Assembly: GCF_963675165.1 (NCBI RefSeq) | Contig: NC_087382.1 | Coordinates: 372,001-436,000, forward strand | Reading direction: 5' to 3' | DNA length: 64,000 nucleotides | Origin: Halichondria panicea | Taxonomy: Eukaryota; Porifera; Demospongiae; Suberitida; Halichondriidae | In this document: piece by piece, positions 16,332 through 28,634 of the stretch | Position numbering within the stretch: position 1 is the first letter of the stretch | Layout of the letters: each line of letters begins with the position of its first letter | Made by a program: the position numbers and the translations under genes | Notes under the pieces: generated by a model | Told to the model about the DNA's origin: nothing | The model's database searches: none | The model's input: the letters and a program-made list of their open reading frames with translations, nothing else

Positions 16332-17165
16332 TACGTTTCTTATCAATTTAATTTAAATGTAGCCATACAATTTATAAACCACATTTTTGGCCATAACACA
16401 TACACACAGTGGATTTGTATGCTATTATTCTACATGTAGGCCCTCTTAACCACCCTTCAACTGCTCAAACTTGTTTTTTTCCCTTCTAATTCTTTATAAT
16501 AGTTGTTGTCAAGGCATTTACATACACATTTACGTACAAATATGAGTGACTGATTATTGTAGCATGTATTTTTGGTCACACATTTTGTGTATCTGCAGGT
16601 AGGCCTTCCTAACTACCCTCCAAGTGAGCTGTCTGATTCTTTATACCGGACCCTGTCATACCAATGTGTGGATGTACTCGGTACGTTTCCTATCAATTTA
16701 ATTTAAATGTAGCTATACAATTTTATAAACCACATTTTTGGCCATAACACATACACATGCAGTGGATTTGTATGCTATTATTCTACATGTAGGCCCTCTT
16801 AACCACCCTTCAACTGTTTAAACTTGTTTTTTCCCTTCTGATTCTTTATAATAGTCGTTGTCAAGGCATTTACATACACAAATTTGAGTACTGATTATTG
16901 TAGCATGTATTTTTGGTCACACATTTTGTGTATCCGGCTGCAGGTAGGCCTTCCTAACCACCCTCCAAGTGAGCTGTCTGATTCTTTATACCGGACCCTG
17001 TCATACCAATGTGTGCATGTACTCGGTACGTTTCCTATCAATTTAATTTAAATGTAGCTATACAATTTATAAACCACATGTTATAAACCACATGTTGGCC
17101 ATAACACATACACACAGTGGATTTGTATACTATTATTTTTGGTCACACATTTTGTGTATTTGTAG
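16331..17165. repeat. About 347-bp tandem repeat with exon-like core
   Basis: The phrase GTACGTTTCCTATCAATTTA recurs near 16,331, 16,680 and 17,026. Each of the first two periods contains an exon-like segment, CAG then GTAGGCCTTCCTAAC up to TACTCG then GTACGT, which reads as VGLPNYPPSELSDSLYRT. Reverse-oriented relatives lie at 33,850-34,600. It looks like an exon-plus-intron unit amplified in tandem and then copied elsewhere; a purely non-coding repeat is also possible. Confidence 0.7.
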
Positions 17166-17199
17166 AGTACGTCACACACACATAATAGTATATACATGT

Positions 17200-18395
17200 G
17201 CACACACACTTATACAGGAAGGTTGAGGGTATGGACTGTCACAGTATAGTCGATCAGCTAGCAGTATTAATTGGATGTCCTAGCTATTATTATATCTACA
17301 TTTTTGACAATGAATTATTATTGTTCTTGTATATTGCATTATAATTGTTATAACTCTTCTCAATCAGAAAACTCATCATGATACATGTATATATATAATT
17401 ATAATTATAGTAGTGTGCCATCAACTTAGTAAAGAAAAAAATGTTGTCCGTTTAAAAATACAAGTGTCCTTTTCGATTATGTAGAGTTGATCTCCTTTTG
17501 TCTTCATAATTATGTAGAATACCGTGAGAATAAAAATCATCATAAGTTAATGATGAAATGGTTTCTGAAAGTTCTAAACAGGTGCTTCTCAAGTGAGGGG
17601 TATTATCAACTACTTCGAGCTGCCTGACCTTATTATCTTCTATGACATAAATATCTTGAATAATGCAATAAGTAAAATGAGTATGTTCAGCCGAAATGAT
17701 GGTGCCATGATCTTTGATACGAATAACGGAGTTCTGAGTGTACCGAACACCATGGATCTTTACAAAGTTTGGCCTGCAAAGATAATTAATTCAGTTATAC
17801 TAATATATACTATTACAACACGAGTTTGTATGTGACCAAACTTCTGTGATTAGCAAATCGCTTTGCTCAAGCCACTAAAAGTCTATATCTGGTTTGAGTG
17901 CATGAACACAGTACGTACCATATAATTATAGCAACAACTTCTGTAATGGAGGTAAGGGATGTCTATACTTCTAAAAGGCACGTACCAAACTAATTAATGA
18001 AGAGGTTGGACAAAAGTGTTGAAGTGCAAAGTCAGATAGTTTCAAACTGATCGAAGGTTTGTAGTGAAAACAAGACTGAAGAGCATTGTAATGGTTTCAT
18101 AGTTACTGTTGTTTTAAACAGAATACTGTGGGTTTGTTTGCTGACATCGTAACAATTAAAAATGTATACACTGGTACAAACTTGTTGTGAAAGTTAACGG
18201 ATAAGCAACAAGTGGCAGCTGAGGGTAGTCCAATCCATACAGTTGTGAAACCGGTGCTACCAGATCATTGTCCAAAATGACAGATTTTCCTAGGAAAAGT
18301 TAGCTCCAAAGTAATAATTATTCTGTATTTACAAACAGCAATAGAAATTTACCTGAGGATACATTCATCTCCTTAATTTGTACAAGAAATTTGAC
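17200..18395. other. Intergenic, no gene recognised
   Basis: AT-rich. The 80-codon open frame at 17,593 has no recognisable family and no coding-like composition. Nothing else is supported. Confidence 0.5.
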
Positions 18396-18399
18396 ATCT

Positions 18400-20235
18400 C
18401 TTGTCCAGGACGCACTGCTAGAAGGTGACAAGACCTCTGCTGGTGTCGGACACTCACACTGTATGGGACATTCTTAAAGCAGTTTGAGGTGAAACCTTTT
18501 AACTCCTTATTCTTGGATTCAAACCGCATACACCATGTGTTTCGCGGTGGACCAAATCTAATGAAATAAAGTATATACTTTATGCATTAATTTAGACATT
18601 TTAATAGTTCGTCAGGTAGATGCAGAAGATAATGCATCTTTGGAACATAGGGCGAGTTTGGATAGAGTTGCACATATGTTTCTAGCAACAACTCTACTTT
18701 CCATGCCAGATCAGAAGCATCTGCCTCTGTAACCACAAATGCGGTCACCATTGTGCAGATATCCCACAGAGTTAGGAGAAGACCCCAGTGTTCATCGCCC
18801 TCTGGAACAAAGCCCCCCATGATAAACGGGAATAATCGGATCAGTGCTTTCATCTGAGAAGCTGCGTGTGATGATGATTTATGTGCTTTTTAATTATGAA
18901 AGTAAGCATTGTACAAAAGTGGGAAAAATGTTTAATGATATGAACATTCACCTTTCTGTTTGATATGATACTCCATCGTCGACCCAGCAATTGTGTTTGG
19001 TTTGGTGTCAAGCTCTGAATATCCGTAATGGTGGGATGCAAGAGACTGGTTGAGCTCTGACAAGGTGAGTACTTCTTAATATTGATAAAAGTAACAAGAA
19101 GCTCTTTGAGGAGACGTGGAGCAACACCTAATGAACAGAAGCAATAATGTACTCATATTTGCGTGCTATTGAATGAATTTTTACCTTCAAATATTGTGTG
19201 CATTATATGTCGTACGGAAGACATTTGGTGACATCAAAGAATGGAATGTCCAGAAGAATGCTCGCATTATTCACTCCATACGTAGTTGAGTACCCCAAAC
19301 ATCCATTCACATCACTTTCCACTAGCTGACAGTAATGGTTGTGACTATGAGAGTCTCTCAGGGTATACGCACCAACATGAAACTATAAGTAGTTAAAAAT
19401 TAATACAATTAGCACCAGTGGTTTTTTAACTCACACATTATCTTTTAAATCTTCCTTCGAACAAAGACACTGCCTGCATTTCCGTAGCGCAAACCCTCCA
19501 AGAAAATTACTAGCAGGTATGTCACCACAGAGACAGACGACAGCTCCATGAAGTACTACCACACCTGAGTCTAGCTCTAACCTGTATCCTTCATCCTGCA
19601 ATAGCATATCTGAAATGTACATAACTGCATACACACGAGACATCCATTATCATAGGTACGTCACAGTAATGTTAAAAAAAAGAAAACTACCAGCAACACT
19701 TACTGTTGAAAGCAATTTCATACATTGAACAAAGTTTCTGAGGAGGATATCACGTGCACTCTGATTCATGTCCGATGACTTAGCCACTCCAAGTAGTTGA
19801 ATAGCTTGGAGCGATGATCGAAACACTGGTCTTATGTTTCCCAATGTATAGTAAAACACACCTACATGTCATTATAAAAAGGTATAAACCAACATATAAT
19901 GCAATTCTCACCAAGCTTATGAACTCCAGCACTGGTTCCGAGAGGATTACAAACTTCAATGTCATCATGATACTGTAAACCATCTGGATGTGCTCGAAAG
20001 ACATGCAGGATGTTTCTTAACAAAGTCCCCATCACAGATATCGCGCATGATATACCATCTGTACTGACATGACTTTTTCCAATGATCTCTTCTCTAACAG
20101 CAGGATTTGATAGCAAACTCTGACAATTAAGTTATAAAAATAAAACCAGTGATTGAGTTGGTAAATAGCACAAACCTTCAAGCTCTCCCAGAGATCAATG
20201 TAGTACCCCTTAGCCTCAACCTCCTTCAGATGCAT
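18400..20235 (-). pseudogene. Multi-exon transposase-like gene, decayed
   Basis: On the minus strand exons join with good GT-AG borders: 20,235-20,176, 20,119-19,912, 19,861-19,704, 19,595-19,437, 19,382-19,185, then blocks near 19,133-18,955, 18,850-18,590 and 18,570-18,400. The product contains DDIEVCNPLGTSAGVHKLG, YYTLGNIRPVFRSS, GDIPASNFLGGF, KCRQC, a PYDIMHTIFEG-like block, PYVPKMHYLLHLP and WCMRFESKN. These blocks recur in a widespread, poorly named family of invertebrate and fish proteins that I take to be transposon-derived. A two-base TA insertion in the block near 19,205 breaks the frame, and the last junction lacks a proper donor. A 40-bp micro-insertion sits just upstream. The exact superfamily is uncertain. 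Confidence 0.6.
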
Positions 20236-20243
20236 CTTGCCGT

Positions 20244-20283
20244 TAGTCTCGAATACTAAGGTTGAGGCGGGTATTCGAGACTA
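20244..20283. mobile_element. 40-bp micro-insertion, deletion derivative
   Basis: The ends are TAGTCTCGAATAC and its inverse. Flanking 9-mers are TCTTGCCGT and TCTTGCCGC (8 of 9 identical). Read in reverse, its first 25 bases equal the first 25 of the 625-bp element at 58,618, followed directly by that element's other end. Confidence 0.8.
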
Positions 20284-20317
20284 TCTTGCCGCGGTCATTC
20301 ACCCACTTGCAGCCATA

Positions 20318-20530
20318 ATTTTAGACTTGAACTTTTGGCATCGATCATTTTTAACAACAATCATGGTTGATCATTACGGTTGATTGCATGCAGCAAAATT
20401 AAAGATGTTCATCATGATAATTATAATCAATGTGTGTATAAAAGCTAGCTATTAGTAGTTTTATGTTATGCAGCTTTGGCACCTCCACCGAGTCATTAGC
20501 ACCTGCGGTGCTTTGATTGAACAAAGTGTT
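20318..20530 (+). promoter_or_regulatory. TATA-box module, second copy at 26,720-26,935
   Basis: GTGTGTATAAAAGCTAGC (TATAAAAG at 20,437) is followed about 60 bp later by CCTCCACCGAG and a hairpin AGCACCTGCGGTGCT (20,498-20,512). The same arrangement appears at 26,720-26,935. It lies 120 bp upstream of the decayed gene at 20,646 and could be its core promoter, but repetition shows that it moves or duplicates as a unit. Confidence 0.4.
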
Positions 20531-20645
20531 AATGCTTTGTATCCGCAATTTTTTTGCCACGAAATACCCTTATTCTGTGGTGTTAAGTTTGAGACATAAT
20601 TTATATTATATATACATTATTTTATAACTACAGGAAAATTGCTCC

Positions 20646-22343
20646 ATGAGTGGTACGATACGTCAAATGAGTGCCAGCTATAATCTGATAGAGGATTACA
20701 ACATGGGGGATTTTGATGACGAAGCTGTGGCCAACTATCCTCTAGCAATGCTGCCTGCAAGAAGTGATGAAGCAGCTGAACCACCTGCTAAAAAGCCACG
20801 GACAGAAGAGTACGAAGTGCTGGCAGCACCTACAAAGACCCTACCAACTCCTTGCCCACTGGTGCTGGCAGCACCTACGAAGACCCTACCAACTCCGTGC
20901 CCACTTCCACCAGTATTCAGTGAGAGAGTAAACAGAGCAATAAAAGAGAAACAAATTTACGGAAAAGACAAACTAGCATTAATACGAGAAGCTTCCCTCT
21001 TCTATTATGGTCTTTGCCCGAATCCGAAGGGAAATCAGTACGATGAAATGGCTAAGGTTTTGTGTAATAGCTTTGAGCAGCTACGAAACAAGATTGTAAT
21101 TAACGGATGCTATTGGGTGAGTATTATATAATAATAACAATGCATGCATGTATTATACACATAATTGCAAATTTCATAGCTATATAATTAATCATACAAC
21201 ATGCAGCATACAGTGAAGCAACAGGTTACTATGTTCTTCCGAAATCGGAGAAGGAGGTCAGTACCGTCAGCAATCAAACCTCTGAAGACAGAAAAGGCGC
21301 ACTTAGTGCAAATAATTGCAGCAAAGCCAGCTGAAGCCGCTCCTGGCCAAGACTCCGTTATCAGTGTGGACAAATGTGCATACGATTGAAACCACGGTCG
21401 GTTGTGCGACCAATTCACCAAGAAAGCGCCTAACAACGCAGCAATTACACAGTTAATAAGGGAGACGCACCAACAAAGAAGGAAGAGAATTGGAGATTCA
21501 GGTGACAAGATGTCAATTCTTCTTTTGACATATCCTTTCTTCACAAGGAATCAATGGGTAAGTGCGTTAGCTCTTTAAATTGTTTATTTAACCATAACTA
21601 ATGTTTTCTTGGTTATTTATTGAGTCTTGAAATGTTATAGGTGTTATTTCATGGAGTTCACGCTAATGTGTGGGGAGAAATCCATCTCTCGAATCAGAGA
21701 TTCTTGGACTAGGATTGTTCCAACTCTGCTGAAAATGGATGGTGAAGTGCCCACTGATTACTCTGAAGAAACTCGGAGCTACAAGGCACTTCTGTTCATT
21801 GACACACAACTCAGGCCCGCAAGAGTAGGCTCTAAAGCTGCAGCTGCTTTTACTTTGTATCAAGTAAGTAAAAACAACAACGTATATACGCATAATTATA
21901 GCTGGTAATCAAATATTTTGTCTCCCGAAAATTACCGGCTATACGGATGCAGTAACACAGTAATTCCTTTCATATGTCATTATTGTGGAAGCACACCTCA
22001 AATTTAACTCTTATTTGTTGCAGGTCAGGACTGATATTGAGGAAGTGACAGCTGAAAAGACGAGCCAAGGCTTGCAATTTTTGCTGACAAGAACATGAAT
22101 GGCATGCAAGCGTTCATCCTTGGTAAAGGAAAGGTTCTGTTTGAAGTATTGGGCGACAGTGTTATTGACTCGATCATCAGCTTGTTCGCAACATACTACG
22201 CCTTCTACGTCAGTTACCCCAAGCCATCACCTGCCTCTGGTCTCCTTTTCTTCATACAGGAAGTGTTGATGGGTGTGAAAGAGACATCTGTAAAAAAAAC
22301 AGTGAGGTACTCATCATTCACAAACTCGCTAGATCAACATTAG
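20646..22343 (+). pseudogene. SAMD3-like uncharacterised gene, decayed
   Basis: Exon 1 (20,646-21,116) begins MSGTIRQMSASYNL, has an NLS-like AKKPRTEE and two tandem LAAPTKTLPTPCPL units, and ends NGCYW at a GTGAGT donor. Exon 2 (21,207-21,546) continues HTVKQQVTMFFRNRRRR. Later blocks (about 21,643-21,862 and 22,024-22,343) contain RDSWTRIVPTLLKM, DEPRLAIFADKNMNG and FATYYAFYVSYPK. The order of blocks matches proteins often labelled SAM-domain-3-like in invertebrate genomes. Lesions: an in-frame TGA after CAYD in exon 2, a frame mismatch at the exon 2-3 join, and a missing base before DEPRLAIF. The function of the family is unknown to me. Confidence 0.5.
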
Positions 22344-22580
22344 TTACCCCAACTGTACATTTACTGTTACCAAGTTAGTTACCTAGTTATTTACTGACTG
22401 TATACAGTTGTATATATCCAATTATGATTATGTTATATTCAGTTTCGCTTGACAATTATGTATAATTCCTGCGTTCATTTTGTGTATTTTTATTTATATA
22501 TTATGGTCATATTCTTGTAACCGTGACGTTTTAAAATGACATACCTCTGTTCGACACACCAAAAGTTACAGCATGTTTCA

Positions 22581-23564
22581 GTTTTGACACAGTAAAAATG
22601 ACATATATTAATTTGACACCCGTGTTAATGTGTTAATTTTTGGGAAAGCAGTTTGACACGCGTTTGCATGCTAAATTAACACCTTTCATTTATGTGTGTG
22701 CATGCATGCATGCATGCATGGAACGTACCCTTTAAACGGGCGCCTCTGAGGAACAACATGCAAACTTAATTTGTTGAGGGCCAAGTATACATAATTATAC
22801 TATCAGTTATATAACTGAGATTTAGGTATATATAATTATTGCATGCATGTAGTTAAGTTATAGCCTACCATTATAGCCTACCATGCATCATCTCTTTGAT
22901 CTACTAAAAACTACTGATTTATAGCCTTAATTACCTATTATATATAGAAGTAGGTCGTTACTGCATGGTAATATAGGGGTTTCACGTACACAATTAAGAT
23001 AGTACGTGCATGCATTATAGTTAATGCATGGTTGTACACTGACAGGCATGCATGTCTCCAATAATTATTTCATATAGGAGTTACAGCAGCTATACCTAGA
23101 CATGTTTCTGCTACCTATAGTCAAGGTGTAGCAACTAACATGTACCTGTCGCAATCATGGACAAATTGCCGTGAAGTTGTCTATGCTAATGACCGACTTA
23201 AGATGCTGTGAAATCAAATTTGCAATGAATAACATGGTGATGATTACCTTAATGTTACTATTATAGACGAGTAGTGGACTATGAAGTACATCAGAAAAAA
23301 AGAAAAAAAATTTATCATAATTTTTTAATTGCATTTTATTATTAGCGCATACTTAATTTAGCGTTAATTACAAATTCGCTAAAATTTGCTAAAATTAGTA
23401 CCCGTTTATAATAGTAACAAATAAGGTATCACTAATGTTACAACTGCACACATAAATGAAAGGTGTCAATTTAGCATGCAAACACGTGTCAAACTGCTTT
23501 CCCAAAAATTAACACACTAACACGGGTGTCAAATTAGTATATGTCATTTTTACTGTGTCAAAAC
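22581..23564. mobile_element. 984-bp fold-back MITE with about 120-bp ends
   Basis: The terminal repeats (22,581-22,702 and 23,443-23,564) begin GTTTTGACACAGTAAAAATG and match in inverse with about five differences. Each arm holds several TTTGACAC words. The spacer has no coding potential. No target-site duplication is clear. Confidence 0.85.
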
Positions 23565-23599
23565 CGGCACATGTGTGCTGATTGTATTGTGCTAAATTA

Positions 23600-26380
23600 A
23601 TTTCAAACATTAAAAACAACAATACATCAATTCAGTATTAAAATTGTATCTAAACAAACGATAAGGACATACAAAAGTGAAAGGTTTCTTTTAACATAGT
23701 TAAACATAGCAAGTCTGCACTCAGATCACTGCAATTGCAAGATACTGCCTTTGACTTCTCAGCATCACCTACATGCGTGAAGTAGAAAAATATGTCACAT
23801 AAAAGCCAGTAGAATTATAACCAAGTATAAGATATAGATTAGGTACATAACATCAGTCATAGCATGAACAAAGTATGCATTGCGATGAAACTTATAATTA
23901 TTATGGGGCGAAATAAGAAAAGTATTTGCTGTGATCCATGACAAATGCCAATACATGAAAAAGTACATGAGCCAAAAGCAAAGAATTCTTGCTACAGAAA
24001 GAGTCATATAACACAGGTAAGACCAAGAGGAAGAGTACGCAACACCAATAATCTGTACACAGGAGGCAAACTCACTATTGCATGTAACCACAGTCACTTG
24101 AGATACAATAACAATGCTGATAAGGAAAAGCAATGAATAAAATTAGTGGCAACAGCATGTGGTTGTGACGTAGGTTAGACAGAATGCTTACTACGGTTAG
24201 CGGAGTTGCGTACTCTTCCTAATGAACTCTTAGTAAGACATTATAGTCGTTTTTACGCACAATTAAGTTTGTGAGACTATAATAATGCAAATGAGTTCTT
24301 ATTGTGCTATTATAGAGCAGCATCAATATTTGGGCCCATCAATTATCTCGTACAGAGAGCAGATTGAGAAGTTGTCTTCCACTGACAATACTCGTTGTAA
24401 GGGCTAAACAACAAATATAATCCACTACAAGCCTTCCCTTAATTGTCAGAAAAGAGCTGCATATAAAGCTTAATCCGAAACGATATAAAAGTTTAATTAA
24501 ACTGCGTTGTCATATAAATTATTATATCAATAGAACTGTTTCAAAAATCGTTTTGCGCACAAGGAAATTTGGGATTTCTGTAGCAGCAATTTTTATCAAT
24601 TATGAACTTATATATAAAATCCCCGTTCCGTTTACGTAGTACGTGCATAATATACACTGATACAGCGCAAATTAAACGCTAAAAAGGACGCTCAAGATAA
24701 GAGCTTTTTTCTGTTGTTAAAATTACTTTGGTCACCCATGCAGCTATAGTTATCATGAACTTTTGCAGCTTGCTAGCTTTGTATTATAGTGCGGTGAATG
24801 GTGCGTTATATTTCTTTGTTAGATCTATGTAGAACTATAGGCTTATAGCTAAGCAAAATTTAGCTGGATGTTATGTTACTAGAAGATTGTCGCTTTGTAT
24901 TCAAAAACACAGCACACCGCATTTGTAAAGTGCAATGGTATATAGCAACGGTACAGTAAAATACGCTTTTAATACAGTACTTATCAAAATGGAAACACTT
25001 TAAACGTACTACGCAAACGGAATGGGATATTGACCGCTGTATACGTATATAGACAGATAACTAAGTCAGATAAGTATGGTATACTGTTGCAATTGTTTTT
25101 TTGGGTGAAGCTACTATACCTAAAACATTGTGGCAATACAGCAGCATAATAATACATACCTCCAATTGTGTCGATACTTTACAGTGGTGTGGTCATACAA
25201 GGGTGTCCAGTATAATGCTCTCTCCAACATGTGTCACTTTCAACATCATCCTGCAATATGTTTTTTCACATCAATTCTTACAACAATAATTAATTATAGT
25301 ACCTTCAAAAAAGTACGACCACCATTTTGAAAGAACTTTAGACGTGAGAGGGAATTAGGCATATTTTTGCGAATGGCGTGGTTTCCCTCTGGGCAGTTGG
25401 TGTCTCACAACTATAATGTATATACACGTGAAAAGCAGTAGATCTAGTATGTACAATAATTATAAATCAATATATTGAAACATAGCATCAAGTATGTACA
25501 GCATATAGCTAAGTAACTAGTCTAGCTACGATACTCGATCGAGGTGACTAAGATTGTCTCTTTGTTTGTTTTTTTTGCAAAATGTATACTTGCAACGTGC
25601 AACGGTAAATTGCAACGCTTTTAATACAGTGTAAACGTACTGGCGTACTACATAAACGGAACTTATATTGACTGCATCTATACAATAATAGTGCAACGTA
25701 CGCTATGACAAGTACAGTCGAAAACGGCAGTGGTTCTTGGTCAGACATGCATGCAATGGAACTAAGCTTTATGTGTTAACAAATAGCTATAGCGCTCCGG
25801 ACATTCACCGGGCGGGACCAGAGTAGTCTCACAGTAAAGAAGCCAGAACTCAAGCGTGGCTGTATAGTGCGCATTTGATGTATCAAGCTTCAAAATGAAA
25901 CTGTATTTAGCTAGCTTCAATGCATGTGTGTACAAGGTTTAATTTGTACTTCTTAGCTTTTACCCAACTAAGCTTTTTACCATTTGAAAATCTGTCAAAA
26001 CAAATCACTTTTTTTTGCTGAGGCTATCTATCCTAGCTAGCTGTAAACGCAGCGCCATGGCATCTAAGTGAAAATACACACACAAACAAACACACTTACT
26101 ATACCGTCTTTCTTCTAATTACAGTGCTGCTAAAGATTTTCAGTGGCGCACAAATAGAACAAGAAAACCATAATTCCAGTTTGGGACTTAAAATATTATT
26201 TAGAGTAGTGCTTAGCAACGTAGAGTACTATATATAGTATAGCTGTTTCCACGAAGCTATCAGATCAGTTGTAAATGTAGCCTCGAATTAAGGATGCGTT
26301 ATTTCTAATGTAAGCGCTAGCAATTTGGCCTTAATTGGATAATTTATTTTGTGAATTTGGCTCTTCAATTAGAGTGGCGC
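23600..26380. other. Long gene-poor stretch with diverged repeats
   Basis: CCGTTTACGTAGTACGT near 24,629 is inverted at about 25,003-25,018, bounding an old element. The segment 24,930-25,040 is repeated directly, with changes, at 25,585-25,690 (shared words GCTTTTAATACAGT and TAAACGTACT). A hydrophobic 112-codon open frame on the minus strand (24,133-23,795) has no recognisable family. No gene is supported. Confidence 0.5.
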
Positions 26381-26384
26381 TGTA

Positions 26385-26425
26385 ATTATGCCTCGCGGTG
26401 CGCATGCACAAGCGAGGTATACGGT

Positions 26426-26460
<35 letters not shown>

Positions 26461-26585
26461 AGACTATTTCAGCTGCTCAAGGATCAATGAAGTGCAAGTA
26501 AGAGTTTCTATAGGCTTCTAGTCATGTTTTCTTGGCTTGCTATTTGTGAATTTGCAAAATAAAGCTTCGTTCTCGAGTTATGCCT
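26385..26585. repeat. Dispersed repeat, inverted copy of 10,620-10,825
   Basis: Contains GCGCATGCACAAGCGAGG, a (GT)n run and AGCTTCGTTCTCGAG, the inverse order of the copy at 10,620. The GT run is a microsatellite of about 30 bases. Confidence 0.7.
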
Positions 26586-26719
26586 ACTTGGAATGCCATT
26601 GCAGCCTTTTCAGAAGAGTCCGTAGCAAAACTCATTCACCGAGTGTTGCTACTCTACTTAGTAGTTAGTTCTGCACTTAAACGCTAGTGAGAAGAGAGCT
26701 GCAAGGCTCTGCTGACTTA

Positions 26720-26935
26720 CAGCCATTAATTTTAGCTTTAGGCATCAATCGTTTTACAACAATCATGGGTCGATCACTACCCACTATTTGAGTTTCCCTG
26801 CGATTGCATGCGCAGCAAAAAGAATTATCATCAATCAATGTGTGTATAAAAGCTAGCTATTAGTAGTTTTATGTTATGTAGCTTTGGCATCTCCACCGAG
26901 GCATCAGCACCCGCGGTGCTTTCATTAGAAGAAGT
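26720..26935 (+). repeat. Second copy of the TATA/hairpin module
   Basis: Shares GTGTGTATAAAAGCTAGC, the CATCTCCACCGAGG word and a hairpin AGCACCCGCGGTGCT with the module at 20,318. The hairpin arms are identical in both copies while its middle base differs. No gene follows it here. Confidence 0.75.
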
Positions 26936-27064
26936 AAATAACTCACTTATTGTGCTATGAAACTTGGGCAATATAGACTTCAATTGGTCTCCACTTTGTT
27001 GAGCCCCATTCAACCTTTTACTTGCTTGTCCTTCCTGCATAATTATTATATTGTAGAGTTATTA

Positions 27065-27282
27065 CAGGGTGTCATACAGGATTTTAAAGTAGAGGGGGGA
27101 AATATAAGGCATTCTTTTAAAAAAAGTCAACTGCATGTTATTTCAATACCCTGGTTAGTAGCTATACAGGCTATGGATACTCAGTCATACAACATTACTA
27201 ATACCTGAATGCAAATTTTAGGGGGGGGGGGAGGTTGGAGCCAGGGGGGAGATACTCCCCCTGTGTACTGTATGACACCCTG
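27065..27282. mobile_element. 218-bp MITE-like element
   Basis: Perfect 15-bp terminal inverted repeats CAGGGTGTCATACAG. The interior is G-rich near the right end. Its right terminus is continuous with the 64-bp minisatellite, whose every unit repeats a version of that terminus. Confidence 0.7.
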
Positions 27283-27790
27283 GTACAATTGGTACAATAA
27301 TTATTATACAATAGCTGTGCAATTACATTGTACAGATGCTCCCCTGTGTACTGTATGACACCTGGTACAATACAATAGCTGTGCAATTACATTGTACAGA
27401 TGTTCCCCTGTGTACTGTATGACACCTGGCACAATACAATAGCTGTGCAATTACATTGTACAGATGTTCCCCTGTGTACTGTATGACACCTGGTACAATA
27501 CAATAGCTGTGCAATTACATTGTACAGATGCTCCCTTGTGTACTGTAAGACACCTGGTACAATACAATAGCTGTGCAATTACATTGTACAGATGCTCCCC
27601 TGTGTACTGTAAGACACCTGGTACAATACAATAGCTGTGCAATTACATTGTACAGATGCTCCCCTGTGTACTGTAAGACACCTGGTACAATACAATAGCT
27701 GTGCAATTACATTGTACAGATGCTCCCTTGTGTACTGTACGACACCTGGTACAATACAATAGCTGTGCAATATTATTACATTGTACAGTA
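27255..27790. repeat. 64-bp minisatellite, about 8 units
   Basis: Units of exactly 64 bp (ACAATAGCTGTGCAATTACA followed by TTGTACAGATG and CTGTRTGACACC) start near 27,307, 27,371, 27,435, 27,499, 27,563, 27,627, 27,691 and 27,755. The last unit is diverged. Overlapping minus-strand open frames of 63 codons are by-products. Confidence 0.95.
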
Positions 27791-27959
27791 TTGTTCAGCA
27801 TGTTGAGGGAAACTTACCTAGTTCCACAGTTTTGTCAAACAGCTCTCAAACCATGTCTAAACTCAACTTCTTTTCTTCTTTGCAAGAACAGCAAAAAAAA
27901 AAAATCTTTGTGTTGCTATGCAGCTGCACATCTGTTGTACTGCATGCCCTTATTTGGTA

Positions 27960-28235
27960 CTGAAAACAGCACTGTGCTGAATTAGCATGTTTACCTGTTT
28001 CAGCACACCCATTACATTTAGCACAGTCCATTTAGCCATAGATTGAAACTCTTCAATCTATGATTTAGCACATTAATCGAACATCAAAATCACAAGCCAT
28101 GAAAAAGCACACCAATACAACACGTAGGCTGTGCTATATGCCTACAAAACAGCACATGTAGTGTGCTGAATCACTGTTTAGCACACCACGTGCTAATATA
28201 GCACACACTCAGGGTCTAAAACAGCACACCTCTTT
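27960..28235. repeat. AGCACA-word cluster with small hairpin
   Basis: AGCACA/TGTGCT words recur about a dozen times in both orientations. A hairpin CATAGATTGAA-ACTC-TTCAATCTATG lies near 28,037. The pattern resembles a fold-back remnant built of short words; similar words occur next to the element ending at 23,564. Confidence 0.55.
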
Positions 28236-28634
28236 TCTCTGTGTGCATGCATGCCAGTATAGGAAAGGCAGGCAATGAGTTACTAATTCATTGCCTGCAC
28301 GCTATGCTATAGGGCCGTTGATTGCAGCTAGTGCTTACAGTTGTTATAATTTGTTTCCCAACAGCACAATCACTGACAATAGCACATTACCTTCCATAAT
28401 GGCTAACTGTGCTGCTAACATCATTGCAACAATACAGCAAGGTAAAATGCAGTTTTAGATTGCATGCATATATATAATTATGCAACAGGAGTGCAAAATC
28501 ACGGTTGAAAATTGGCAAATATTATTACAGGAAGAAGGCCTACAAGGAATCAAATTATATGTTCGGAAGTAAGTATAATTATAATTGGTTTTGCTGTCAC
28601 ATTAATTATTAAATTTTCACAAGCATTAAATTTA

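Noticed and set aside
17593-17835. 80-codon open frame
   Set aside because: No family, no splice context, low-complexity AT-rich composition.
23795-24133. Hydrophobic 112-codon minus-strand frame
   Set aside because: No recognisable family, no supporting exons, AT-rich sequence gives hydrophobic codons by chance.
27198-27770. Series of overlapping 63-codon minus-strand frames
   Set aside because: Each is the same 64-bp minisatellite unit read again; no coding signature.
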